Of a stretch of DNA of 64,000 nt, positions 9,228-18,076 are shown one piece after another. Within the stretch, counting starts at the first letter, position 1. Each line of letters begins with the position of its first letter. Source of the stretch: Bradyrhizobium sp. WBOS07 (GTDB taxonomy: Bacteria > Pseudomonadota > Alphaproteobacteria > Rhizobiales > Xanthobacteraceae); NCBI RefSeq assembly GCF_024585165.1, contig NZ_CP029008.1, positions 4,340,001 through 4,404,000 on the forward strand. Reading direction: 5' to 3'. Below the pieces are notes generated by a model. It had not been told where the DNA came from, made no database searches, and was given only the letters and a program-made list of their open reading frames with translations. The translations under genes and the position numbers were made by a program.

Positions 9228-10427
9228 ATGTCGGACATGGTCCTCGTCCTCAACTCGGGATCGTCGAGCATCAAGTTCGGCCTGTTCGACATCTCGCCGG
9301 CCGAGCCTGTACTGCTCTGCAAGGGCCTGCTCGACGAGCAGGAGGCAAAACCGCGCCTCGTGGTGACGAGCCCGGGGGGCGACGACCTGTTCGCGGCACG
9401 GAAGGAGGCGCCGGAGGCCGACGGCGGCCATTTGTTCGCCGACGTGCTCGCCTTCATCGAGGAGAGGTTCGGCGCACACGGCCTGCGCGCGGCCGGCCAC
9501 CGGATCGTCCACGGCGGGCCGGATTATTCGGGCCCGGCCGTGCTGACCGACGACGTCACAGCGAAGCTGGCGGCATTGACGCCGCTGGCGCCGCTGCACC
9601 AGCCGCGCTGCCTCGCGCCCGTTCGCGCGCTTGCGGCGCTCCGGCCTGCGCTGACGCAGATCGCCTGCTTCGACACCGCCTTCCACCACGGCCTCGCGCC
9701 GTCCGCGCGGCGCTTCGCGATTCCGCGGCACTATGAAGAGCGTGGCGTCCGGCGTTACGGCTTTCACGGCCTCTCCTTCGAATCTGTCGCGGGCCGCCTC
9801 GCCGCGATCGCGCCGGAGCTCATCGCCAAGCGCAGCGTCATCGCGCATCTCGGCAACGGCGCCAGCCTGTGCGCGTTGCACCATGGCCGCAGCATCGACA
9901 CCACGATGGGACTGACGCCGCTCGACGGCCTCGTCATGGGCACCCGCTGCGGCACCATCGATCCCGGCGTGCTGCTTTATCTGCAGCAGCATGAGAAGAT
10001 GTCGGCCGAGCAGATCCAGCACCTGCTTTATCACGAGTCCGGCCTGCTCGGCGTCTCCGGCATCTCCGCGGACATGCGAACGTTGCTGGCGAGCGGCGAG
10101 GCCGGGGCGCGGGAGGCGGTCGAGCTCTTCACATTCCGCGCGGCGCAGCAGATCGCGATGATGGCCACAACACTCGGCGGGCTCGACTGCCTGGTCTTCA
10201 CCGGCGGCATCGGCCAGCACGCCAAGGAGATTCGCAGCGCGATCTGCGAGCGGCTCGGCTGGCTCGGCGTGCGCATCGACGCTGCGGCGAACGATGCGGT
10301 GCGCGAGCGGATCGGCGCTGGCGGAAGTGCCGTCGATGTCTTCGTCATTCCGACCAACGAAGAGATGATGATCGCCCGCCATTGCGCGGCGCTGATCCGT
10401 GGACGCGGGGCCGCCGCGCCTCAGTGA
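9228..10427 (+). CDS. ackA: Acetate kinase
   Basis: Converts acetyl phosphate and ADP to acetate and ATP. It is 399 residues long, which is normal for the family. The N-terminal phosphate-binding motif VLNSGSSSIKF (about 7-17), the mid-protein FDTAFH, YGFHGLSF and HLGNGAS motifs, and TTMGLTPLDGLVMGTRCGTIDPG (in parts) are all present. FTGGIGQHAKEIR and NEEMMIA close the ASKHA fold. It starts two bases after the xfp stop, so translation is coupled. No phosphotransacetylase gene is adjacent, so acetyl phosphate probably comes from Xfp. The last seven bases overlap the end of the convergent RMD1-type gene. Confidence 0.97.
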   Translation: MSDMVLVLNSGSSSIKFGLFDISPAEPVLLCKGLLDEQEAKPRLVVTSPGGDDLFAARKEAPEADGGHLFADVLAFIEERFGAHGLRAAGHRIVHGGPDYSGPAVLTDDVTAKLAALTPLAPLHQPRCLAPVRALAALRPALTQIACFDTAFHHGLAPSARRFAIPRHYEERGVRRYGFHGLSFESVAGRLAAIAPELIAKRSVIAHLGNGASLCALHHGRSIDTTMGLTPLDGLVMGTRCGTIDPGVLLYLQQHEKMSAEQIQHLLYHESGLLGVSGISADMRTLLASGEAGAREAVELFTFRAAQQIAMMATTLGGLDCLVFTGGIGQHAKEIRSAICERLGWLGVRIDAAANDAVRERIGAGGSAVDVFVIPTNEEMMIARHCAALIRGRGAAAPQ

Positions 10428-11260
10428 CCGCTGCCGGTCAGGAGCTGGAAACTCCCCATCGCGACCTCGATCAGGATCAGCACCACGACGGCAATCTCCA
10501 GGCGGAGCGAGCGCTGGGTGTCGATGATGTCGGTCAGTGCGTTGGCGGTCTCCGACACTGCGGTGAGCTTACGCTCGAGCGTGTCGAGGCGCTCCTTCAG
10601 CTCGTACTCGTCCTCCAGGCGCGAATAGAGCCGATCGAGCTCGGGCTTCTCCCAGAGCACGTCGGGCTTCTCGGCGATGGCGACGCGGCCGGCGACCCGC
10701 TGCTGCACCAGCAACGCATTGCCGATCAATTGCAGGATGCCCTTGCGCCGTTGCGGCGTGCGGCCGTGTTCGGCGAGCTCCCGTGCAAACGGCTCGATCA
10801 CGTCGAAGACCGCGGCGACGCGCCGCTCGTCGCGGGCCAGCGACGTGCTCTTGGCGAGCGCATCCGCAACCAGCAGCAGCCGGTCGTCGGAGAATTTGGC
10901 AAGGCAGATCGGCCCGCCCGGCTGGATCGCCTCGGCGGCCTCATCGCTGCAGAGCTGAGCCTGCGCGATCTCTTCTTCGTAGGGGCTGAGCTCTCCGGTC
11001 ACGCGTGACGTCAGGTTGTCGATGAGCACCTTCTCCTCCGACGGGAGCAGGCCGATCAGCACCACGACGCCGTAGCGGAAGATCACGGCGAGACCGGCAT
11101 GGACCCGGTAGGCCGCCGGGGTGGAAGAGACCAGCGTCCCAATCTCCAGGCCGGAAGCATTGATGCGGTCGCCCAGCATCAGCGCCCGGATCCGTAAGGT
11201 GGGCGCAGCCTGCTTCGGCGAGAGCGGCGACGCGCCGACGGCGATTTGATCGGCGTTCAT
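10421..11260 (-). CDS. RMD1/YagE (DUF155) family membrane protein
   Basis: A 279-residue protein ending in a single hydrophobic segment (about 252-270, EIAVVVLILIEVAMGSFQLL). This matches the DUF155/RMD1 family, whose eukaryotic members are tail-anchored mitochondrial proteins. Features include RIRALMLGDRINA near residue 22, FRYGVVVLIGL near 62, a coiled-coil-like helix around 215-245 (LEDEYELKERLDTLERKL) and the C-terminal anchor. The biochemical role in bacteria is not known. It converges on ackA with a 7-bp overlap, which argues against co-regulation. Start ATG 11260 is preceded by a purine-rich AGAGAGG stretch. Confidence 0.8.
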   Translation of the reverse strand: MNADQIAVGASPLSPKQAAPTLRIRALMLGDRINASGLEIGTLVSSTPAAYRVHAGLAVIFRYGVVVLIGLLPSEEKVLIDNLTSRVTGELSPYEEEIAQAQLCSDEAAEAIQPGGPICLAKFSDDRLLLVADALAKSTSLARDERRVAAVFDVIEPFARELAEHGRTPQRRKGILQLIGNALLVQQRVAGRVAIAEKPDVLWEKPELDRLYSRLEDEYELKERLDTLERKLTAVSETANALTDIIDTQRSLRLEIAVVVLILIEVAMGSFQLLTGSGH

Positions 11261-11584
11261 AAGAGGCCTCTCTTGCGCGCGAGATCACACATCTTCATTC
11301 GACCTTTCCTGCAAGCTGCATCCTCAGCTGCGAGGGACCGGGTGCCGGCGCAGCGAGAATGCCGCCATGAAGCCCCGGGCTAATACTGTCGGACGGGGCT
11401 TGTGCCGAAACAATCGGCAATATTACCAGCCCGCGCAGGACACTTTTGGCTGCAATGACTGGCGAGGGTTTACCATCGCATGCCGCGGCACCGCCGGAAA
11501 GTTGCACTCGGCCACGCTTCAGGTTTATGACAACCTCATGCAGCGCTACGCTTCTCCCGAAATGCGGACATTGAAGCCTCAATC
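11261..11584. other. Intergenic stretch without supported gene
   Basis: Between two divergent genes. Short frames exist (for example 11367-11591 on the + strand) but none looks like a conserved protein. It probably holds the promoters of both neighbours. No clear hairpin or operator was recognised. Confidence 0.6.
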
Positions 11585-12160
11585 ATGCTGAGCGTCATCA
11601 TCCCGACCGAAGGCGTCGAGCAGACGGCGGTGGCGACTCTGGCCGCGCTGGTGCCCGGCGCCGCCGCCGGTGTGGTCCGGGAAGTGCTCCTGGTCGACGG
11701 CACCCGCAACGGGGTGATCGAGCGCGTCGCCGACGTCGCAGGCTGCCGTTTCGTCGGCTTCGAGGGGACCTCGCAGGGCGCCGCGCTCGCCGCCGGCGCG
11801 CTCCAGGCGCGTTCGCCCTGGTTGATGTTCCTGCCCGCCGGCGCCGTGCTGGAAACCGGCTGGATCGAGGAGACCACCCAGTTCATCCAGGCGGTCGCGA
11901 GCAGCGGACGGGACCGGGCCGCGGTGTTCCGCTATGCGCGCTCGCCTTATGCAGATACCGGATTGCGCGACATCATCCGGGCCGTGGCACGCGGTCTGAT
12001 CGGCCCGCTCGGAGGCCAGGGACTTCTGATTGCCCGTGATCATTACGACCGGATCGGCGGCTACCCGCCGCAGGCTCGGCATTCCGAGGCACAGCTGCTC
12101 CGGCGCCTCGGCCGTTCGTCCCGCACCATGCTGCGCAGCCGCATCGTCATGATCAACTGA
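11585..12160 (+). CDS. Glycosyltransferase family 2-like protein, short
   Basis: A protein of 191 residues that begins with MLSVIIPTEG, the first strand of a GT-A nucleotide-sugar fold. VREVLLVDGTRNGV (where the family has a D-x-D/S region) and WLMFLPAGAVLETGW follow in the expected order. It is short for a processive GT2 enzyme and resembles the single-domain group found beside radical SAM and selenium proteins. The acceptor is unknown. A possible catalytic region near GGYPPQARHSEAQLLRRL is consistent with the fold. The MarR-GNAT gene lies 62 bp downstream, with a long palindrome between the two. Confidence 0.7.
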   Translation: MLSVIIPTEGVEQTAVATLAALVPGAAAGVVREVLLVDGTRNGVIERVADVAGCRFVGFEGTSQGAALAAGALQARSPWLMFLPAGAVLETGWIEETTQFIQAVASSGRDRAAVFRYARSPYADTGLRDIIRAVARGLIGPLGGQGLLIARDHYDRIGGYPPQARHSEAQLLRRLGRSSRTMLRSRIVMIN

Positions 12161-12168
12161 GATCAGCC

Positions 12169-12212
12169 GATACTTGCCAAAGTCAAATAATTATTTGACA
12201 ATGGCAAGTATC
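12169..12212. promoter_or_regulatory. 44-bp nested palindrome, probable operator of the MarR-GNAT gene
   Basis: An 18-bp perfect palindrome (GTCAAATAATTATTTGAC, 12182-12199) is flanked by 11-bp perfect arms GATACTTGCCA (12169-12179) and TGGCAAGTATC (12202-12212). Both share one centre between 12190 and 12191. Only two base pairs in 22 are mismatched. It ends 10 bp before the start codon and overlaps the ribosome-binding region. This is typical of MarR autorepression sites, and the A/T core stands out in this GC-rich DNA. Confidence 0.8.
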
Positions 12213-12222
12213 GAGGTGATCC

Positions 12223-13152
12223 ATGCCGATCGACGCTACCGACGACCCCATTGCAGCGGTCCGCGCCTTCAACCGCTTCTATACCCGCAAGCTTGGCGTG
12301 CTCGACCAGCATCTGGGAGAGAGCCCGTTTTCCCTCAGCGAAGCCCGGGTGCTGTATGAGCTCGCGCAACGCGACGAGCTGGCGGCCAAAGAGATCGGAA
12401 GCGAGCTCGGTCTCGACCCCGGCTATCTCAGCCGCATCGTCCAGAGCTTCGATGAAAAGGGGCTGATCGCGCGCAGGCCCCTGCCCGCGGATCGCAGGCA
12501 ATATCAGCTCAGCCTCACCGCCAAGGGCCGCCAGGCGTTCGCCAAGCTGAACCTGAACTCGCAGAATGAGGTTGCCGCAATGCTGGCTCAGCTTTCGGCC
12601 AGCGATGTCTCGCAGCTCACGCAGGCCATGGCGACCATCGAATCCGTGCTGGAGCAACGCCGAAGCCAGCCCGCGGCTGTCATGCTGCGCAGCCATCGCG
12701 TCGGCGACATGGGCTGGGTCATCTCCCGACAAGGCGCCGCCTATGCCGCGGACTACAATTGGGACATCAGCTACGAGGCGCTGGTCGCCGAGATCTGCGC
12801 ACAATTCATCAGGAACTACGACGCCGCGCGCGAGCATTGCTGGATCGCGGAATTGGGCGGCGAGCCGGTCGGCTCGGTCTTCCTGGTCAAGGCGACGGAC
12901 GAGACCGCCAAGCTGCGCCTGTTGCAGGTGGAGAAGAAGGCGCGCGGTCTCGGCGTCGGCCGCGCGCTGGTCGAGCAGTGCATCCAGGGCGCGCGCGAGC
13001 GGGGTTACAGCAAGATGACGCTGTGGACGCAGAGCATCCTGGTCGCCGCGCGCGGCATCTACAAGAGTGCAGGCTTCAAGCTGGTCGCCACCGAGCCGCA
13101 TCACAGTTTTGGGCAGGATCTGATCGGCGAGACCTGGGAGCGTGATCTCTGA
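12223..13152 (+). CDS. MarR-type regulator fused to GNAT acetyltransferase
   Basis: A bifunctional 309-residue protein. Residues about 1-145 form a MarR winged helix: FSLSEARVLYELA, KEIGSELGLDPGYLSRIVQSFDEKGLI as recognition region, and RRPLPADRRQYQLSLT as wing. Residues about 155-309 form a GNAT domain: CWIAELGGEPVGSVFL, then LRLLQVEKKARGLGVGRALVEQCI containing the acetyl-CoA-binding R-x-x-G-x-G/A loop, and IYKSAGF. The pairing suggests a regulator that senses or modifies a ligand, but the substrate is unknown. The start ATG 12223 follows GAGGTG by four bases. The palindrome immediately upstream suggests self-regulation. Confidence 0.9.
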   Translation: MPIDATDDPIAAVRAFNRFYTRKLGVLDQHLGESPFSLSEARVLYELAQRDELAAKEIGSELGLDPGYLSRIVQSFDEKGLIARRPLPADRRQYQLSLTAKGRQAFAKLNLNSQNEVAAMLAQLSASDVSQLTQAMATIESVLEQRRSQPAAVMLRSHRVGDMGWVISRQGAAYAADYNWDISYEALVAEICAQFIRNYDAAREHCWIAELGGEPVGSVFLVKATDETAKLRLLQVEKKARGLGVGRALVEQCIQGARERGYSKMTLWTQSILVAARGIYKSAGFKLVATEPHHSFGQDLIGETWERDL

Positions 13153-13170
13153 TCATCTCGCAACGAGCGA

Positions 13171-13224
13171 GATGCGCATCAATGTGCCCTCGCCGCTTGT
13201 GGGAGAAGGCAGCGACGCTGGTAG
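13171..13224. repeat. Repeat family R3, 54-bp partial copy
   Basis: This 54-bp block beginning GATGCGCATCAATGTGCCCT is nearly identical to 27418-27471, differing at only a few positions. It directly abuts an R1 copy. Confidence 0.75.
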
Positions 13225-13236
13225 ATGCAAGCGACC

Positions 13237-13362
13237 GTGGGTGGGCAAAGGCGCACTCTTCGCGCGCAGTGCCCACCACCTTTCAGCAATAGGCAAAATC
13301 GTGGGCGCGCTTCCGCCTTCGCTCTTCGAGCTACGGCGGACGAGTCGCTTTGCCCACCCTAC
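13237..13362. repeat. Palindromic repeat, family R1, copy b
   Basis: Arms GTGGGTGGGCAAAG and CTTTGCCCACCCTAC enclose about 95 bp with inner GTGCCCACCA and GTGGGCGCG elements. The spacer is longer and more divergent than in the other three copies. Confidence 0.75.
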
Positions 13363-13403
13363 GAGGCCGTCGGCGTGGAGAGATACCGGTCAACCATCGG
13401 CAC

Positions 13404-13967
13404 CTACGCCGTCGCGCCCTGGGCCTTCGGCCTTCGCAGATGCTCGTCCAGCCGCGGCATGATCTCGACGAAATTGCAGGGCCGCGTGCGATAGTCGAGC
13501 TGGGCCGCGAGGATGCCGTCCCAGCCGTCGCGACAGGCGCCGGGGGAGCCCGGCAGGCAGAAGATGTAGGTCGCACCCGCAACGCCTGCAGTGGCGCGGC
13601 TCTGGATCGTCGACGTGCCGATCTTGGCGTGGCTCAGCATGTGGAATGCGATCGAGAAACCGTCCATGCGCTTTTCGAACAGCGGCTCGACTGCCTCCGG
13701 CGTGACGTCGCGCCCGGTAAAGCCGGTGCCGCCGGTGGTGATGACGACGTCGACGCCGGCATCCGCGATCCAGCGGCGAACGACGTCGCGGATCGCCTCG
13801 ATGTCGTCGGTGACAATCTCGCGCGCGGCGAGATGGTGACCGGCAGCGGTGAGACGATCGACCAGCGTCTGGCCGGACTTGTCGTCCGCCAGCGCGCGCG
13901 TGTCCGACACCGTGAGCACCGCGATATTGAGCGGGATGAACTGCTTGGTTTCGTCGATGGAAGCCAC
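13404..13967 (-). CDS. moaB: Molybdenum cofactor biosynthesis protein B
   Basis: A MogA/MoaB-fold protein that binds molybdopterin in molybdenum cofactor synthesis and probably catalyses its adenylylation. It has 187 residues. LNIAVLTVSDTR (13-24) opens the fold, and VVITTGGTGFTGRDVTPEA (74-92) is the substrate-binding motif. FEKRMDGFS and FCLPGSPGACRDGW follow as expected. The start is GTG 13967, supported by an AGGAG element eight bases upstream. No other moa genes are adjacent, so it appears to be a stand-alone gene. Confidence 0.93.
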   Translation of the reverse strand: MASIDETKQFIPLNIAVLTVSDTRALADDKSGQTLVDRLTAAGHHLAAREIVTDDIEAIRDVVRRWIADAGVDVVITTGGTGFTGRDVTPEAVEPLFEKRMDGFSIAFHMLSHAKIGTSTIQSRATAGVAGATYIFCLPGSPGACRDGWDGILAAQLDYRTRPCNFVEIMPRLDEHLRRPKAQGATA

Positions 13968-13997
13968 GACTTCACTCCTGTTTCCCCAGCCTCCACC

Positions 13998-14082
13998 GTC
14001 ATCCTGAGGTGCGCCTCGAAGGATGGGCCAGGGGCTCGTCCTCCTTCGAGGCTCGCCGAAGAGGCGAGCACCTCAGGATGAC
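13998..14082. repeat. Palindromic repeat, GTCATCCTGAGG type (R2-like), copy e
   Basis: Inverted repeat with arms GTCATCCTGAGGTGC and GCACCTCAGGATGAC and an inner CTTCGAGG/CCTCGAAG pair. It lies between the moaB start and the end of the YpfJ-type gene. Confidence 0.8.
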
Positions 14083-14156
14083 GCCACTACTTCCGAATCC
14101 TGAGATGCACAATCGCGCATCATAATTCGTGCTGCGTCCGGGGGCACGAACTCGTG

Positions 14157-15098
14157 CTACAGCGCCCCCGCTCCGAACGTGTTGCAGGCCTGGACCGTGC
14201 CCTGCTGATAGCCGGTCATGAACCATTGCTTGCGCTGCGCCGCCGAGCCGTGGGTGAAGGAATCCGGGACGACGCGGCCCGTCGACTGGCGCTGCAGCGT
14301 ATCGTCGCCGATCGCGCTCGCCGTGCTCAGTGCAGCCTCGATATCGCCAGGCTCGAGGAAGTTCGGACGTTTCTTGGCCTCGCGATTGACCCAGACGCCG
14401 GACAGGCAATCGGCCTGCAGTTCGACCTTCACCTGGAGCGCATTCGCCTCTGCCTTCGAGCCCGCCTGCTGCTGCAGCCGCGTCACCCGCGGAATGATGC
14501 CGAGCTGGTTCTGGATGTGGTGACCGACCTCGTGCGCGATGATGTAGGCGGTGGTGAAATTGCACGCCGACTTGCCGGAGCAGCCGCGGAAGCGCGTCTC
14601 GACCTCGCGGAAGAAACCGGTGTCGAGGAAGATGGTGCGGTCCGGCGGACAATAGAACGGGCCCATCGCCGACTGCGCCATGCCGCAGCGCCCGCCATTG
14701 GTGGCGTTGCGGAACAGCACGATCTTCGGCCCGGTATAGGACTGGCCCGAGGCCTGGAAGATCTCGCTCCAGCGATCGTCGAGCTCGCCGAGGATTCCGG
14801 AGATCATGCTGCCCATCTCGTCGGTCGGCGCGCCGCGCTTGCCGGAGGAGGCCTGGCGGTCGGTCTGGTAGCTCGGAGCCTGGCCGCCGCCGGTGAGGAT
14901 CTCGGCGCCGCCGATCAGGATGCGCGGATCGATGCCGAAGGCGTAACCGACGAGACCGAGGATGATGATGGTGCCGATGCCGAGCCCGCCGCCGCCCATC
15001 GGCAGGCCGAATCCGCCGCCTCCGCCGCCGCCAAAGCCGCCACCTTCGTCGCGACGATCCTCGATGTCGTCGCTGCGGCGGAAGTCATCGTAACGCAT
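14157..15098 (-). CDS. Neutral zinc metallopeptidase, YpfJ family
   Basis: A protein of 313 residues with a Gly-rich N-terminus (20-40), one membrane segment (about 41-58) and a C-terminal metallopeptidase-like domain. The zinc motif HEVGHH is at 189-194. A third ligand probably lies in the ELQADCLSGVW segment. Four cysteines (FYCPP, GGRCGM, RGCSGKSAC) may form disulfides, as expected for a domain outside the membrane. YpfJ-type proteins have no established substrate. The start was set at ATG 15098, which follows an AAAGGAAGG element. An in-frame start at 15152 adds a tail without that support. Confidence 0.88.
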   Translation of the reverse strand: MRYDDFRRSDDIEDRRDEGGGFGGGGGGGFGLPMGGGGLGIGTIIILGLVGYAFGIDPRILIGGAEILTGGGQAPSYQTDRQASSGKRGAPTDEMGSMISGILGELDDRWSEIFQASGQSYTGPKIVLFRNATNGGRCGMAQSAMGPFYCPPDRTIFLDTGFFREVETRFRGCSGKSACNFTTAYIIAHEVGHHIQNQLGIIPRVTRLQQQAGSKAEANALQVKVELQADCLSGVWVNREAKKRPNFLEPGDIEAALSTASAIGDDTLQRQSTGRVVPDSFTHGSAAQRKQWFMTGYQQGTVQACNTFGAGAL

Positions 15099-16653
<1,555 letters not shown>

Positions 16654-16665
16654 TCGCTTCCCCTC

Positions 16666-16806
16666 CGTCATTCCGGGGCTCGCCACGGGTCCGCGCGCAG
16701 CGCGGCCCGATGACAGGCTCCGCGCGAACCGGAAATCCATCCAACCACACCCCATGCCGCCCAATGGATTCCGGCCTCGCGCCAAGAGGCGCGCCCCGGA
16801 ATGACG
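16666..16806. repeat. Palindromic repeat, family R2 (CGTCATTCCGGGG), copy a
   Basis: Arms CGTCATTCCGGGG and CCCCGGAATGACG are exact complements and enclose about 115 bp. It sits just after the ccrM stop and could form a long hairpin at the transcript end. Confidence 0.85.
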
Positions 16807-16881
16807 GCGTCACTGGTTGAATGCCGCCTCAACCAGGACTAGACTCCCCCGATCAGCCTCCGTCCTGGCGGGCCCGCTCCC

Positions 16882-17208
16882 ATGCGACGACAGTCCGAGA
16901 CATTGCTGTTGGTGCCGCTGCTGCCGATCTTCCTGGTCGGCATGTTTCCGATGTTCCTGATCGCCCTGCTCGGATTCTTCGGCCTCGCATTGTTCGGCGT
17001 GCTCGTGATCTGCGTCGGGCTCGCCAGCAGCAACGAGGCGCACGACAATTTCAATCACGACGTCATCGTGCACGGCTATGCGCGCGGATCGGAGCGGGCG
17101 GCGCGGGCATCCGACATGCATCTGGCCGCGCGGCTCGGGCTGCGCCTGGAGGCGGTCGGCGCCGCGATGGTCATTACGGCCGCGATCGGCCTTTGTTGCG
17201 CCGGCTGA
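16882..17208 (+). CDS. Small hypothetical membrane protein
   Basis: A protein of 108 residues with a long hydrophobic N-terminal region (about 8-48, one or two membrane segments), a polar middle with SNEAHDNFNHDVIVHGYARGSE, and a second hydrophobic segment at about 90-106. I do not recognise a family. The ATG at 16882 and the even spread of hydrophobic residues support real coding. Its neighbours are ccrM upstream and a GST gene 125 bp downstream, with no clear functional link. Confidence 0.6.
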   Translation: MRRQSETLLLVPLLPIFLVGMFPMFLIALLGFFGLALFGVLVICVGLASSNEAHDNFNHDVIVHGYARGSERAARASDMHLAARLGLRLEAVGAAMVITAAIGLCCAG

Positions 17209-17333
17209 TCTGCGTGGCGCGCAGATACCGCCCGGCAAACTCGCCGGTTGCTCTCGCGCAGCGGGTTCAGGCAAGAGAAGCGGAGCGGCACTGACGCTGC
17301 ATTCGCGCCTGGCAACAAACCCTGGGGAGATCG

Positions 17334-18020
17334 ATGCTCAAATTCTATTTCAACGGATCGCCGAACCCGACCAAGGTCGCGCTCTACCTGGAAGAAGCAG
17401 GCCTGCCGTACGAGCCCGTGAAGATCGACACCCGCAAGGGCGAGCAATTCGCGCCCGACTATCTGAAGATCAATCCGAACGGCAAGGTGCCGGCCATCGA
17501 CGACAACGGGACGATCGTGTTCGATTCCAACGCCATCCTGCTCTATCTCGCCGAGAAGACCGGCAAGTTCCTGCCCGCCGCCAGCCTGCGCGGCGAGACG
17601 CTGTCATGGCTGATGTTCGTCGCCACCGGCGTCGGCCCCTATTCGGGCCAGGCGGTGCACTTCAAGCATTTTGCACCGAAGGACCAGAACCACGACTACG
17701 CCCACAACCGCTACCAGTACGAGACCGATCGCCACTACAAGATTCTCGACGCCCGGCTCGAAGGCCGCCGCTACATGGTCGGCGACAGCTATTCGATCGT
17801 CGACATGGCGCTGTGGGGCTGGGCGCGGATGCTGCCGTTCAAGCTCGGCGACGACGCCGTCGCGCGATACCCGAACGTGAAGCGGCTGCTGGACGAGATC
17901 TCGGCGCGCCCCGCAGCAGAGCGCGCGATCGCCCTGAAGGACAAGTTCACCTTCAAGGCCGAGATGGACGACGAGGCGCGCGCCAACATGTTCAAGCACA
18001 TGACGACCAAGGTCGCCTGA
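17334..18020 (+). CDS. Glutathione S-transferase family protein
   Basis: A protein of 228 residues with an N-terminal thioredoxin-like domain (about 1-80) and an all-helical C-terminal domain. KLPAIDDNG-type residues appear here as GKVPAIDDNGTIVFDSNAILLYLAEK, the glutathione-binding segment with Val-Pro and Ser-type contacts. The C-terminal half has YMVGDSYSIVDMALWGW, the conserved N-capping box of the fold. The substrate cannot be inferred. ATG 17334 follows GGGGAG. A strong terminator lies just after the stop. Confidence 0.9.
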   Translation: MLKFYFNGSPNPTKVALYLEEAGLPYEPVKIDTRKGEQFAPDYLKINPNGKVPAIDDNGTIVFDSNAILLYLAEKTGKFLPAASLRGETLSWLMFVATGVGPYSGQAVHFKHFAPKDQNHDYAHNRYQYETDRHYKILDARLEGRRYMVGDSYSIVDMALWGWARMLPFKLGDDAVARYPNVKRLLDEISARPAAERAIALKDKFTFKAEMDDEARANMFKHMTTKVA

Positions 18021-18036
18021 CCGCGCGACGTCAGCT

Positions 18037-18071
18037 GGGGCCACGCGCATGCGCGTGGCCCCTTTGCTTTC
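18037..18071 (+). terminator. Rho-independent terminator of the GST gene
   Basis: A 26-bp perfect palindrome (13-bp arms, GGGGCCACGCGCA and its complement; 18037-18062) is followed by TTTGCTTTC on the + strand, 17 bp after the GST stop. The chemoreceptor gene converges on it. Confidence 0.8.
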
Positions 18072-18076
18072 GAGAC

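Noticed and set aside
11367..11591. A 74-codon frame on the + strand in the 11.3-11.6 kb gap
   Set aside because: No ribosome-binding site, no resemblance to known proteins, and it overlaps the start of the next gene.
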